Of a stretch of DNA of 64,000 nt, positions 46,671-56,238 are shown piece by piece (positions within the stretch are counted from its first letter, which is position 1; each line of letters starts with the position of its first letter). The stretch is from contig NZ_VFES01000028.1 in the NCBI RefSeq assembly GCF_007858185.1, forward strand, positions 1-64,000. The letters are read 5' to 3'. This DNA comes from Pseudomonas grimontii. GTDB taxonomy: Bacteria > Pseudomonadota > Gammaproteobacteria > Pseudomonadales > Pseudomonadaceae. The position numbers and the translations under genes are program-made. Under the pieces are notes generated by a model. It saw nothing but the letters and a program-made list of their open reading frames with translations, searched no databases and was not told where the DNA came from.

Positions 46671-47657
46671 ATGACCCAGTTCTATGACGCACGGGGTAAC
46701 ATTTACGGGGTCGCCAGCCCGGCGTTTTTACGACAGCAGGGTATCGAGGTGCCCAACAGCGCGGCGCAGGCCGCGGATACTCGTGAGGTTTGGGCTGCGT
46801 CGGCCATAAGCTCCGAATGCGAGTGGGGCTCGACGCCGCGCTCGGTGGATGCCAAGGCCCACCGCTGTGACGGCCTGCTGGTCGGCCCGTTCCAGGCCGA
46901 GCCACCGTTTGACCTGTTGATCGTGAATACCGATGGCTCCCTGGCCGAGCGCAGTGGCAATGGGTTGACGATTTTTGCCCAGGCGCTTACTGACCAGGGC
47001 TTGATGACTGAGGCCTGTGATTTGCGCGTGCACCATGACAAGCCTGACGTGGTGTCGCCGGTGGTGACTCGGGTCGCGCCTGCCGTCCATGAGCACCGCT
47101 CTGGATTCTGGCTGGCATTGGGTTTGCCCGGCTTCGGGCCGTCGGCCGTGGGGGCGCAAGGGGTGGAGCAGGTGTTCCTGGACGGCATTGAACTGAGCCA
47201 TGTGAAGGCGTTGGCGGCGATTAACCCACAGTGGGCGTACAGTCAGTTTGTGCGTGTGGGCAATCCTCATTGTGTGACCTTGGTCGACCAGGTGTCAGCC
47301 TTGCCGGACAATCTGCAGATGCAGCAACCAGCGCTGTTCGAAGCGTTGCAGGCGATCGCCTTCGCCCCTCCGGCAGGAAGCGGCGAGCCCTGTTTGGCTG
47401 GCGTCAATTTGCAATGGGTCGCCAGGCAATCCCGCAACCGGGTGGTTGCCCGGGTGTTCGAACGGGGCGAGGGCCCCACGGCGTCCTCCGGGACCAGCGC
47501 CAGTGCCGTGGCCTGTGCGGCGTGGCGAGCGGGTTGGGTGGAGGGCGATGAAGTCGCGGTGGTGATGCCGGGCGGCACTGCGCCAGTACGCTTGCATACC
47601 CAGCTCGATACACTGCTGAGCGTCAGCCTCTTCGGAACTGCACGGCTCCAGGTATAA
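46671..47657 (+). CDS. Diaminopimelate epimerase-fold protein lacking both catalytic cysteines
   Basis: A 328-residue protein with DapF architecture: an N-terminal half with IVNTDGSLAERSGNGLTIF and a C-terminal half with VRVGNPHCVTLVD and RVFERGEGPTASSGTSASA. In true DapF the two active-site residues are Cys in the CGNG and ACGTG motifs. Here they are Ser95 (SGNG) and Ser273 (SSGTS). Two-base cysteine racemisation chemistry is therefore unlikely; isomerisation or dehydration, as in other members of the fold, is possible. It is longer than DapF (about 276) and is not beside lysA. The housekeeping dapF should be elsewhere. Confidence 0.8.
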   Translation: MTQFYDARGNIYGVASPAFLRQQGIEVPNSAAQAADTREVWAASAISSECEWGSTPRSVDAKAHRCDGLLVGPFQAEPPFDLLIVNTDGSLAERSGNGLTIFAQALTDQGLMTEACDLRVHHDKPDVVSPVVTRVAPAVHEHRSGFWLALGLPGFGPSAVGAQGVEQVFLDGIELSHVKALAAINPQWAYSQFVRVGNPHCVTLVDQVSALPDNLQMQQPALFEALQAIAFAPPAGSGEPCLAGVNLQWVARQSRNRVVARVFERGEGPTASSGTSASAVACAAWRAGWVEGDEVAVVMPGGTAPVRLHTQLDTLLSVSLFGTARLQV

Positions 47658-47670
47658 AGTCTTTTGGACG

Positions 47671-47695
47671 GCTGATGCCCTGAGTGGGTGTCAGC
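47671..47695 (+). terminator. Hairpin after the DapF-like gene
   Basis: GCTGATGCCC and GGGTGTCAGC pair over 10 positions in RNA, two of them G-U, with a 5-base loop and TGTTT after. It begins 14 bases after the stop codon. Confidence 0.6.
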
Positions 47696-47967
47696 TGTTT
47701 CGCTATCAATTCATTTATTAGATGAAAGTTGGTGTAGGGCATTTCTGATGCTTAAGAAGTGGCACATTGGCTTGATTTATTATTTTGTAAAAGACATTTC
47801 AATTTCAGTCGTACGAAACTTCTTTTTTATTTTTCCGGAGCCGATTTTTTCCTGAGATCGCTAAGCTTTACGGCGTTCAGGCGCTTTTCCTCGGCAACTT
47901 ATTCCATGTTTGGCGGGGGGAGTATTTCAGTTCGGTAATAACTATAGATATTGGCGGGTAACAACGG
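47696..47967 (+). promoter_or_regulatory. AT-rich upstream region of the vgrG cassette
   Basis: About 270 bases of AT-rich non-coding DNA precede vgrG. No clear gene, repeat or sigma-54 site was found. The composition drop relative to neighbours fits a horizontally acquired T6SS island boundary. Confidence 0.4.
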
Positions 47968-49986
47968 ATGGTTAACGCGTTTGTTTCGTCACGTTTCAAA
48001 TTAATCCTTCCAGGCATAAAGACTGACTTTCAAGTACTGGCGTTCAAAGGTCAGGAGGTTCTTGACCAGCCGTTTTTCATTCAGGTGCAGGTGGTCAGCG
48101 AAAACCCTTCACTGGATCTGGAGTCACTGCTCCACCAGCCCGCCTACCTGGCTTTCGGCGACGTCAATGAAGGCCTGCACGGGCAGGTTTACGCGATTGG
48201 CCGCGACGACCCCGGGCGGCGGCTCACCCGCTATCAACTGACGTTGGCGCCGCGTCTCGCCTACCTTGCCCATCGACGCGACCAGCGGATTTTCCAGCAG
48301 CGCAGCGTTCCGCAGATCATCGCGGCAGTCCTCGAACAGCACGGCATTCTGGCCGACCGCTATGCGTTTGAACTGGGACCGGTGGTCTACCCCCCGCTTA
48401 CGTTCTGCGTGCAATACGCGGAAACCGATCTGCATTTCATCCAGCGGCTGTGTGAAGAGGAGGGCATTCATTACCACTTCCGTCATAGCGAGAGCCAACA
48501 TGTGCTGGTGTTTGGCGACGACCAGACCGTATTTCTCCGCCTGCCCGCGCAGCGTTATTCACCTGCCGGCGGGCCGCAGGCCGAAATGCGGGTTATCCAG
48601 CGTTTCGACTTACGCCTGGCCACCCGCAGCCAGCAAACGGTGCGACGTGATCATGACTTCGAGCATCCGTCCTTGTGTCTGCAAGACGCCGCAGGTTCTG
48701 CCTCGGCGCAACCTCTTGAGGACTACCGCTACCCGGCTGGTTTTACCGGCCATGCACGGGGCGCGCGCCTGGCTCGCAGAGGGTTGGAGCGTCTTCAGAT
48801 CGGCCGATATCGGGCATTGGGCAGGAGCGACCAACCGGTGTTGCGCAGTGGGCATTTCCTTGAGCTACACGATCATCCGGATCCGGCCTGCAATAATTTA
48901 TGGTTGATCACTTCGGTCCGTCACGAGGGTTATCAACCACAGGTGCTGGAGCAAGCGGCAGGAGAGGTGGGTGCATTCCAGGGGTATCGCAACCGTTTCA
49001 CTGCGACACCCTGGAGTGCGCCGTATCGACCGCCCCTCAAACATCCCAAGCCGACCCTCCACGGCACCCAGACCGCAACGGTGACCGGGCCTGCCGGTGA
49101 GGAGGTGCATTGCGATGCATACGGTCGGGTGAAAGTACGGTTTCACTGGGACCGACTGGACAAGACCGATGACAAAAGCAGTTGTTGGGTACGGGTGGCC
49201 TCTGGTTGGGCGGGAGACGGGTTTGGCGCAATGATGATCCCGCGGGTGGGCATGGAAGTGCTGGTGACGTTCCTGGAGGGCGACCCGGACCAACCGTTGA
49301 TCAACGGTTGCCTGCCCAATGCGTTGCACATGCCGGCCCATTCCTTGCCGCAGCACAAGACCCGCAGTGTCTTGCGCAGTCGCAGCACCCCGGGTGGTGG
49401 CGGCTCCAATGAATTGCACCTGGAGGACCTCCGTGGCAAGGAACTCATCTACCTTCGGGCTCAACGGGACCTGGAGCAACAGGTGGGGCATGACAGTCGC
49501 CTGGAAGTGGCCGGTGAGCGGCGTGAAATCATCCGAGGGTTAAGTACGGTTCACCTGGAAAGCGATGAGCATCGTCACGTCAGCGGTGACCGCAAGGTTG
49601 TGCTCAAAGCCAGCGACCACCTGGACGTGCAAGGCGATAGCCAGACGTATGTCGGGCAGACCCTGGTGATTGAAGCCGGGCAACAGGTGCATCTCAAGGC
49701 GGGTGCCAGCCTGGTGATCGACGCGGGTGTACAACTGAGCTTCAAGGCCGGCGGAGAGCACCTGGTGATCCAGGCGGGTGGCATTTTCAGCAGTCGGCCC
49801 ATCACCCTCGGCGGCACCCCGTCCGCGATCGGGTCGGCGAATGCCCTGTCGGTTGCGCAGAGCCCGAAAATCTCCGCCACACAGGGCGTCATCATGCACG
49901 TGGCCAGGCAACTGGATGCGGACTTCTGCCCGGTATGCGAGCGCTGTCGCGAAGGCCTCTGCACTGTCAGCGGGAGGGCAGCCTGA
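47968..49986 (+). CDS. vgrG: Type VI secretion spike protein VgrG (TssI)
   Basis: A 672-residue VgrG. The gp27-like N-terminal domain (residues 1-about 370) includes VQYAETDLHFIQRLCEEEGIHYHF. The gp5-like OB-fold has GPAGEEVHCDAYGRVKVRFHWD and WVRVASGWAG, and the beta-helical needle follows with repeated V/G-x pattern (SDEHRHVSGDRKVVLKASDH to AGASLVIDAGVQLSFKAGG). A short C-terminal tail with cysteines (CPVCERCREGLC) may be adaptor-related. No large C-terminal effector domain is present. It overlaps the DUF4123 gene (TGATG). Confidence 0.95.
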   Translation: MVNAFVSSRFKLILPGIKTDFQVLAFKGQEVLDQPFFIQVQVVSENPSLDLESLLHQPAYLAFGDVNEGLHGQVYAIGRDDPGRRLTRYQLTLAPRLAYLAHRRDQRIFQQRSVPQIIAAVLEQHGILADRYAFELGPVVYPPLTFCVQYAETDLHFIQRLCEEEGIHYHFRHSESQHVLVFGDDQTVFLRLPAQRYSPAGGPQAEMRVIQRFDLRLATRSQQTVRRDHDFEHPSLCLQDAAGSASAQPLEDYRYPAGFTGHARGARLARRGLERLQIGRYRALGRSDQPVLRSGHFLELHDHPDPACNNLWLITSVRHEGYQPQVLEQAAGEVGAFQGYRNRFTATPWSAPYRPPLKHPKPTLHGTQTATVTGPAGEEVHCDAYGRVKVRFHWDRLDKTDDKSSCWVRVASGWAGDGFGAMMIPRVGMEVLVTFLEGDPDQPLINGCLPNALHMPAHSLPQHKTRSVLRSRSTPGGGGSNELHLEDLRGKELIYLRAQRDLEQQVGHDSRLEVAGERREIIRGLSTVHLESDEHRHVSGDRKVVLKASDHLDVQGDSQTYVGQTLVIEAGQQVHLKAGASLVIDAGVQLSFKAGGEHLVIQAGGIFSSRPITLGGTPSAIGSANALSVAQSPKISATQGVIMHVARQLDADFCPVCERCREGLCTVSGRAA

Positions 49987-50822
49987 TGGAAAACCTGCCA
50001 AACCAATGGATGACCCAACAGCTGCAGGCTGGGCACAGGCTGTGCCTGATGCTTGAGGGTAATAACGCAGCCTGCCAGCCAATGCTGGCGGTGCGCGGTT
50101 TCCCTGCGTACTGCCGCCTCTACGCACAAACCCCACTGGCGGAAATGGCCACGGCTGGCCCCGTGATGCTGTTGCTGGACCAGGTGGGTGAGCCCGCGCT
50201 GCTCGATCTTCTCCAAGAACCTGAGATGAATTGGGGGTGGTTGGGCAGTTTGCCAAACGCGGACCTGACGGACATGTCCCGGCATTGGCGCGACCGGCTG
50301 CTGGTCGGGCCGGAGAATAACCGGACGCTGTACCGTCTTCACGACAATCGTACGTTGGCGCGCGCACTGAACCATCTGGGTCGTGAGCAATGGCCAGCAT
50401 TCCTCGGGCCACTGATCAGTGTGTGCTACTGGCATGAAGGCCGTTGGCACTGTGCTGACAACCCTGCTCCCGGAGCCTATCCGATGCCCGAGCCAGCCCC
50501 TTGGCTGAACACGCCCAACCCGAATGCCAGCGCCATCCTGCACGCCAATATCCTGCGTTACCTGCTGGCTGAGCACAGTGAAGACCTGGCGGCATTGGTT
50601 GAATTCCAAGACCCCAAGGCCTGGTTGACCCAGGTGCTGGAACAGGCTCGCACTTGGCGATGGAGCAGGCCGGAACAGTTGGAGTTTCTGGTCGTGCGAC
50701 GGTTGGAAGAGGCCACTCGCATTAGTGTGATTCGGTGGCAGCCGATGGCGGGGGAGGCACCGGGTGATCACTTTGAACGGGTGCTGCAGCAATGGCACAT
50801 GTTGGAGAACAAGGATGAGTAA
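49986..50822 (+). CDS. DUF4123 VgrG-effector adaptor (Tap/Tec)
   Basis: A 278-residue DUF4123-family protein, the chaperone-like adaptor that loads an effector onto its VgrG. The N-terminal AGHRLCLMLEG and GPVMLLLDQVGEPALLDLL segments, the central RDRLLVGPENNRTLYRLHDNR and the FLGPLISVCYW segment fit the family. The ATG at 49986 overlaps the vgrG stop by one base and its own stop overlaps the lipoprotein gene by eight, so the genes are coupled. The partner effector should be the lipase encoded two genes on. Confidence 0.88.
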   Translation: MENLPNQWMTQQLQAGHRLCLMLEGNNAACQPMLAVRGFPAYCRLYAQTPLAEMATAGPVMLLLDQVGEPALLDLLQEPEMNWGWLGSLPNADLTDMSRHWRDRLLVGPENNRTLYRLHDNRTLARALNHLGREQWPAFLGPLISVCYWHEGRWHCADNPAPGAYPMPEPAPWLNTPNPNASAILHANILRYLLAEHSEDLAALVEFQDPKAWLTQVLEQARTWRWSRPEQLEFLVVRRLEEATRISVIRWQPMAGEAPGDHFERVLQQWHMLENKDE

Positions 50823-51597
50823 GCGTGTATGGGGCGTGCTGCTTGCGCTGGCGACGGCGGGACTTTCGGGGTGTGCGATGAAGCCGGTTGATCGCTTTAC
50901 GTTGGAGATGGATTTACCGGCGGAATTTAAACTTAAAACAGCCGCCAACTACGGGCCCGCAACGGGTGAGACCTGCACCTTGCCAAGGCGCCGAGGCAAG
51001 AGGCCGGAGCGGAAGGTCTTTTTTACCGAGTACAAGCCGGTGGCGAGTCGGGCGAGTTATGAATTGCCGCTGAGTGAAACGGTACAGGGGTGTCCGTTGG
51101 TGCTGCGCAGTGTGGACTTTGATCTTTATGCGAAGTGGGGCGAGCGGGATTCTGATGTTGGCGGGGATATTGGGGGGATTTCCATTCGGGATCGCCTGGA
51201 GGGGGATAGGCCAGGAATGCTTGATTCTGGAGTTCAGGAGCTGTCTTGGCAATGTCAGTGGTTGTTTCGGACTGCGGGGCCGCAGCACGCAATCATAAAG
51301 GTCCTTAAATGCAGATATTCACGCGACAGTGGGGCGCCACCTAAAGCGAGTGCGAGAGGTGGTTTGCTGCGAGATGAACTGGGAGGACAAAAGGTACTGA
51401 TAAAAGTAGGGCTCAATCCCGAAGAGCGACCTTACATGGGCGATAACTGGATTCGTGTTCCTAGTGGGTGGAAGCGCTGTCTAGGGAAGGATTTTGATGA
51501 TCTGTATGCGTTCTGTAACGGGAATACTACCGACTTCAAGCCCATCAAGATGCCCGATGGGCGTATATGCGACATATATCCAACTTGTACTGAATAA
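50815..51597 (+). CDS. Lipoprotein, probable immunity protein of the T6SS lipase
   Basis: A 260-residue predicted lipoprotein: MSKRVWGVLLALATAGLSGC is a signal peptide with lipobox LSGC and lipidated Cys20. The mature domain has no recognised family; it is rich in Cys (pairs such as ETCTL, GCPLV, WQCQW) and probably periplasmic. Immunity proteins for T6SS phospholipases are commonly periplasmic lipoproteins, and this gene sits between the adaptor and the lipase genes, supporting an immunity role. The ATG at 50815 follows AAGG. Codon use appears less GC-rich than the housekeeping genes. Confidence 0.75.
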   Translation: MSKRVWGVLLALATAGLSGCAMKPVDRFTLEMDLPAEFKLKTAANYGPATGETCTLPRRRGKRPERKVFFTEYKPVASRASYELPLSETVQGCPLVLRSVDFDLYAKWGERDSDVGGDIGGISIRDRLEGDRPGMLDSGVQELSWQCQWLFRTAGPQHAIIKVLKCRYSRDSGAPPKASARGGLLRDELGGQKVLIKVGLNPEERPYMGDNWIRVPSGWKRCLGKDFDDLYAFCNGNTTDFKPIKMPDGRICDIYPTCTE

Positions 51598-51609
51598 GGA
51601 TATCCAGGC

Positions 51610-53760
51610 ATGACGATGGAACAATGGAAGCACCCTTTTTTTAATGAAAGTATGCCCGCTTGCGTATTGCATGGAGGTTGGCTGAGTTTTTGTCTAGTAG
51701 ACGAATCAGGTGATGGAAAAGCCTATGGTGGGCTGAGATATGAGATTTTTGACAGCTCAGGGCAACGGCACAAAGGGCATTTGAATGGAGAAGGTTTTGC
51801 CCGCTTGCAGGGGCAGTGTCGCGGTCCTGTCGTGCTGGTTTTAGATGCTCCATATGAGGCGCAGAGGGGCTACTATTCAACGTTGTTGCAGCGAGACGGC
51901 TATCCATTGCCCATCACCGATCTTCAAGTCCGAGCTGAACAAACGCGCTTTTCAAGTTCCAACGGCCGGCGAACCGAAAGCAATCCTCGACGACAGAACG
52001 CAGATCGGTTTTACCAGGTTGAAGTGAGCGACTTGGTTCGACATATTGCGCATCTTCCCCCTGTGGAAAAAACGCCCCACCGCCCCCCAAGGCATGCATT
52101 GAAAATGATGGCTGACCTGGGGTTTGGCCCGCCCCAGCCCACCTTGTCGGGTATCGTGCTGTTCCCCGGCAACCATACCGTTCTCGAAGTTCGACCGCTG
52201 CGAGCCCTGCGTCCAATGCTCTGCACCGACGATAAGTTCTGTGCTTTGAACCTGTATCAGTTAGCCTTATTTGCAGCGTTGAGTTACTGCGATTTTGGAC
52301 AGGAGCCCTCGGAGAAACCCGTTGATAAAGTCCATTTTCCGCTGGATCCCAGCGTTGGAAACCTGTTTGCCAAGCAACTGTCTGGATACCGTGAAGCCTG
52401 GCGAGTTGATCCCGAGCAAACTCAGCGCTTTTACCCTCTTTATGAAGATGTCCCTTACTCCAGACGCTTCGAAATCCTGCCCTTCGATCCTGAGTTGTAC
52501 CTGCAAAATCGCCCGGAGTTGGGGGAGAAACAGGAGCACCCTGCAAGCTTGCACTTCTTTGATGATGAAAAAGACGGCACTGACACCCAGGCGTTCATCA
52601 CCCACCACGATGAGGTGATCCTGATTTCCGTGCGCGGGACGTTCAGCACGGCCGACGCACTACGGGACGCAAACGCCCATCAGGTTGCATTCGCCGACGG
52701 TATCGGCAACGCACACGAAGGTTTCTATCAGGCTTACCGGGCTATGCGTGACTTCGTACTGCGTTACCTCAGTCAATTTCACATAGGCCAACGAATAGTC
52801 ATTTGCGGTCATAGCTTGGGCGGCGCAATTGCATTGTTACTGGCAGAAGGGTTGCGTCGTATTCCTGCGCGTAACTACAACATCCTCCTCTACACCTACG
52901 GCGCCCCCCGCGCCGCCGATGCAGCGTTCACTACCGGCGCCTCCACGTTGGTCCACCACCGCATCGTCAACCACAACGACCCGGTCCCCAGCGTCCCGGC
53001 TCCTTGGATGAACACCACCGCCAAACTCTGGATCCCCGGTGCCGTCACGCTATTCAGCGCCCCCACGACCGGTGGCCTGTTGTTCGCCGCCGGCCTGGTG
53101 CGTATCGGTGGCAACCCCTACCGACACCACGGCGATCAACAGCACTTCATGCCGATCGTACTGGCGGACGGTACGCATTCTTCTGTGCTGTGGAAGCCCG
53201 GCTGTGAATCCATTGAAGAGGCCGGCCGCAACCGAGCATGGCAAGCGCAGGGTGACATGCCTGATCGCGACGGCCTGATCAAACAGTTGGTGCAATACGA
53301 ACAGCATTTCATGACCGCCAGCTACATCCCGGCCGCCTGGGCGACGTTGCGTCGCTGGCAACAAGCCGTGGATAGCAACGGTCCTCTGGTGACCCAAAGA
53401 GAGTTTGAACTGCTCGACCATGCCCTGGCGACCATGCGCAAACAACTGCAGGACAAGCGGCGTGAACTGACCCGACATCGCCCGGCCAACGACCGTGGCT
53501 ATGAATACCATGAGCCGCTGAACGCCGAGATCGACCGCTTGCACACCAGTCGCGAACGCCTGCAAACCCTGCGCTGGCGTCGTCTTGAAGCGCGTGATGT
53601 GTACGGCAGTCATAGCCACTCTTCCAACCTGCAACCCAGTCTCAAGCGTTGGTTCCGTCATCGCGAAAACCAGCAACTGCCTCAGGTCGCCAGTATCCCT
53701 CCCGCCACGCAGAGCGAGTTGGGGAGGGCGCAACCGCTGGATCTCGACTCAATCGTGTGA
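51610..53760 (+). CDS. T6SS class 3 lipase effector (Tle-like)
   Basis: A 716-residue protein with a central alpha/beta-hydrolase of the Lipase_3 class. The nucleophile elbow is GHSLGGAIALLLAEG with Ser402; Asp457 in NHNDPVPSVP is the likely second triad residue, and a His further on (HHGDQQHF or THSSVLW) the third. Residues 1-200 form an N-terminal region with no catalytic motif, possibly for adaptor binding. Residues 590-680 are charged helices. A vgrG-adaptor-lipoprotein-lipase order indicates an antibacterial phospholipase effector. It resembles the Lipase_3 (Tle2/TseL-type) group most, though I cannot place the subfamily securely. Confidence 0.85.
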   Translation: MTMEQWKHPFFNESMPACVLHGGWLSFCLVDESGDGKAYGGLRYEIFDSSGQRHKGHLNGEGFARLQGQCRGPVVLVLDAPYEAQRGYYSTLLQRDGYPLPITDLQVRAEQTRFSSSNGRRTESNPRRQNADRFYQVEVSDLVRHIAHLPPVEKTPHRPPRHALKMMADLGFGPPQPTLSGIVLFPGNHTVLEVRPLRALRPMLCTDDKFCALNLYQLALFAALSYCDFGQEPSEKPVDKVHFPLDPSVGNLFAKQLSGYREAWRVDPEQTQRFYPLYEDVPYSRRFEILPFDPELYLQNRPELGEKQEHPASLHFFDDEKDGTDTQAFITHHDEVILISVRGTFSTADALRDANAHQVAFADGIGNAHEGFYQAYRAMRDFVLRYLSQFHIGQRIVICGHSLGGAIALLLAEGLRRIPARNYNILLYTYGAPRAADAAFTTGASTLVHHRIVNHNDPVPSVPAPWMNTTAKLWIPGAVTLFSAPTTGGLLFAAGLVRIGGNPYRHHGDQQHFMPIVLADGTHSSVLWKPGCESIEEAGRNRAWQAQGDMPDRDGLIKQLVQYEQHFMTASYIPAAWATLRRWQQAVDSNGPLVTQREFELLDHALATMRKQLQDKRRELTRHRPANDRGYEYHEPLNAEIDRLHTSRERLQTLRWRRLEARDVYGSHSHSSNLQPSLKRWFRHRENQQLPQVASIPPATQSELGRAQPLDLDSIV

Positions 53761-53769
53761 CCGGCGTAC

Positions 53770-55005
53770 TTATACAAACTCCACCTGCGCTGGCTGGCGC
53801 TTCATCAACACCTTGCCGTTGCGAATCGAGTACAGCGGCAGCCCTTGGCTGCGGACCATTTCGTAGTCACTGTCTGCCGAGAGGATCAACAGGTTGGCTG
53901 GACGCCCGGCCTCAAGGCCATAACGGTCACCCAGGGCCATGGCCTTGGCGCTGTTGTCGGTCACCAGGTCGAGGGCGCTTTGCAGGTTGCGGTAGCCGAG
54001 CATATGGCAGATGTGCAAACCGGCTTCCAGCACGCGCAGGATGTTGCCGTTGCCCAGCGGGTACCAGGGATCGACGATGGAATCCTGGCCAAAGCACACG
54101 TTCATGCCGGCCTCCAGCAACTCGTTGACCCGGGTGACGCCGCGGCGTTTCGGGAAGCTGTCGAAGCGGCCCTGCAGGTGGATGCTTTCGGTGGGACAAG
54201 AGACGAAGCTGATCCCGGAGTGCCCCAGCAGGCGGAAGAGTTTGGCGCAGTAGGCATTGTCGTAGGAGCCCATGGCCGTGGTGTGGCTGGCAGTGACGCG
54301 GGCGCCCATGTCGCGGCTGCGGGCTTCTTCGGCGAGTACTTCGAGGAAGCGTGAATGTGGGTCGTCGGTTTCGTCGCAGTGCACATCCACCAGGCAGCCG
54401 GTGCGTTCGGCCAGGTCCATCAGGAACTTGACTGAACTCACGCCTTGGTCGCGGGTGTATTCAAAGTGGGGGATGCCGCCGATCACATCGGCGCCCAGGC
54501 GAATGGCTTCTTCCATCAGCTCGCGGCCGTTGCGGTACGACTCGATGCCTTCCTGGGGAAAAGCGACGATTTGCAGGTCGATCAGGTGCGTGCTTTCTTC
54601 GCGCACTTGCAGCATGGCCTTGAGCGCCGTGAGGTCGGGGTCGGTCACATCGACATGGGTGCGTACATGCTGGATGCCGTGGGCGGCGAGGGCCTGGATG
54701 GTTTTTTTGGCGCGGGTCCTGGTGTCTTCCTCGGTGATGGTGGCCTTGCGTTCGCCCCAGCACTCGATGCCTTCGAACAGGGTGCCGCTCATGTTCCAGC
54801 GCGGTTCGCCGGCGGTGAGGGTGGCATCAAGGTGAATATGCGGTTCGACGAAGGGCGGTATCACCAGGTTGCCGGCCGCATCCAGGTCATCGGCCGCCAT
54901 TACCGGCGCTGTTGTTTGTGGGGTGATACTGGCGATCCGGCCGTGTTCCAGGTGCAGATCATGCAGGCCTTCACGGTTGCGCAGGCGGGCGTTGATGATG
55001 TGCAT
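53770..55005 (-). CDS. codA: Cytosine deaminase
   Basis: A 411-residue amidohydrolase that converts cytosine to uracil and ammonia. Metal ligands are visible: PHIHLDATLTAG near residue 60 (HxH), DVHCDETDDPHSR near 205, SHTTAMGS near 240, and CFGQDSIVDPWYPLG near 305 with the catalytic Asp. The ATG at 55005 (MHIINARLRN) is preferred over one nine codons upstream. It is the last gene of a minus-strand codB-pucR-codA operon. Length is normal for the CodA group. Confidence 0.92.
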   Translation of the reverse strand: MHIINARLRNREGLHDLHLEHGRIASITPQTTAPVMAADDLDAAGNLVIPPFVEPHIHLDATLTAGEPRWNMSGTLFEGIECWGERKATITEEDTRTRAKKTIQALAAHGIQHVRTHVDVTDPDLTALKAMLQVREESTHLIDLQIVAFPQEGIESYRNGRELMEEAIRLGADVIGGIPHFEYTRDQGVSSVKFLMDLAERTGCLVDVHCDETDDPHSRFLEVLAEEARSRDMGARVTASHTTAMGSYDNAYCAKLFRLLGHSGISFVSCPTESIHLQGRFDSFPKRRGVTRVNELLEAGMNVCFGQDSIVDPWYPLGNGNILRVLEAGLHICHMLGYRNLQSALDLVTDNSAKAMALGDRYGLEAGRPANLLILSADSDYEMVRSQGLPLYSIRNGKVLMKRQPAQVEFV

Positions 55006-55032
55006 GGGCAAGTTCCTCTTGGCTAAAAACAA

Positions 55033-56238
55033 TCAGGCAGACAGCCGCCAGATCATCAGGGCGATACCGATGTCCAGGCGGTCATAGGCATTATCCAGCG
55101 TCAGCCCGCACAGGGCTTCGATGCGCTGGACACGGTGTGTCAGGGTATTGCGGTGTACGGCCAGGCGCTGGGCGGCGGCCACAAGGTTACCATTCTCGTG
55201 AAACCAGGCTTCCAGGGTCGGCATCAGGCTGGGCCCGTGGTGCAGGTCATGACGCAGCAGCGGGCCCAGGCGTTCATTGAGGAATTGGTCGAGCAGGGCG
55301 CGATCACGCACGCCGCTGAGCAGCTTGAGCACGCCCAGTTCGTCATACACGCACAGGCCGGCACGTTCGCTGAACCGTCGCGCGGCGGCCAATGCCTGGC
55401 GCGCTTCGTCCTGCGCCTGGGCCAGGCGTGCGGGTGGGTGTGCGGCGGCACTCAGGCCGATAAACAATTTCAGTGGCGCCAGGCGCAGGTTGAGCGGGTT
55501 CAGCCAGTTGGCCAATTGCTGGCGGTTGATCAAGGCCGTGACGGCATCCGGTGCCGGCAGCAGCAGGGTCCATTGCCCGGCGCGCCCCAGTACCGGCAAT
55601 ACTGTCGATAGTTGACGCAAGCGCCGGCTGATACCGTCGTGTTGCCGCGCCAACTGCGCCTCCACCTGTGCCGCGTCGCCTTGGGCAAACAGCAGTTCAC
55701 TGCCTTCCAATTGCAATTGCACAACCTGCCAATGCCCGTTCAGCGGCATACCCAATTGCACGGCCCGATGCAGCAGCAAATCCAGGGATTGATAATCCCC
55801 GGTCAGCAAGCGCTCGAGCACGTCGTGCCGCGAGCGCCCCAACTGCTCGGACTGGATCAGCGCCGAACCAATCGCCTGGGTCACCAGCACCATTTTCAGC
55901 GAGTAGGGCTGCTCGATCAGCGGCATGCCAGCGGCTTCGGCGGCGTCGAGCAATCGCGGGGGGATCGCCTGGATGTACGTCGCTCCTGTCAGGATCACCA
56001 ATCCGGCCACTTGGCGCTGGCAGGCTTCGTCCAGCAGTAGCAGGAGATTGGCCTCATCCCGTGGGTGGTTGATGCCGGTGACGAACACCAATTCACCGCC
56101 CAGCACCCACTCGGCGATCCCGCTGTTTTCCGCCACATACGGCCAACGCACGACGTTATCCAGGGCGGCTGCGCCGGCGCGCAGGCGCATGGATTCCAGG
56201 CCCGGCAACGCCAGTACATCCGCAATCGTCAGGCTCAT
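55033..56238 (-). CDS. PucR family transcriptional regulator
   Basis: A 401-residue regulator with an N-terminal PucR sensor domain (IADVLALPGLESMRLRAG, VVRWPYVAE, GELVFVTG) and a C-terminal helix-turn-helix of the PucR/CdaR type (NLVAAAQRLAVHRNTLTHRVQRIE). PucR relatives control purine and pyrimidine-base use. It lies inside the cytosine operon: its start overlaps the codB stop by four bases and its stop is 27 bases before codA, so it probably regulates its own operon in response to a nucleobase. Confidence 0.92.
   Translation of the reverse strand: MSLTIADVLALPGLESMRLRAGAAALDNVVRWPYVAENSGIAEWVLGGELVFVTGINHPRDEANLLLLLDEACQRQVAGLVILTGATYIQAIPPRLLDAAEAAGMPLIEQPYSLKMVLVTQAIGSALIQSEQLGRSRHDVLERLLTGDYQSLDLLLHRAVQLGMPLNGHWQVVQLQLEGSELLFAQGDAAQVEAQLARQHDGISRRLRQLSTVLPVLGRAGQWTLLLPAPDAVTALINRQQLANWLNPLNLRLAPLKLFIGLSAAAHPPARLAQAQDEARQALAAARRFSERAGLCVYDELGVLKLLSGVRDRALLDQFLNERLGPLLRHDLHHGPSLMPTLEAWFHENGNLVAAAQRLAVHRNTLTHRVQRIEALCGLTLDNAYDRLDIGIALMIWRLSA

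Noticed and set aside
46671..47657. Calling this gene the housekeeping dapF
   Set aside because: Both catalytic cysteines are missing, the protein is longer than DapF, and lysA is not adjacent.
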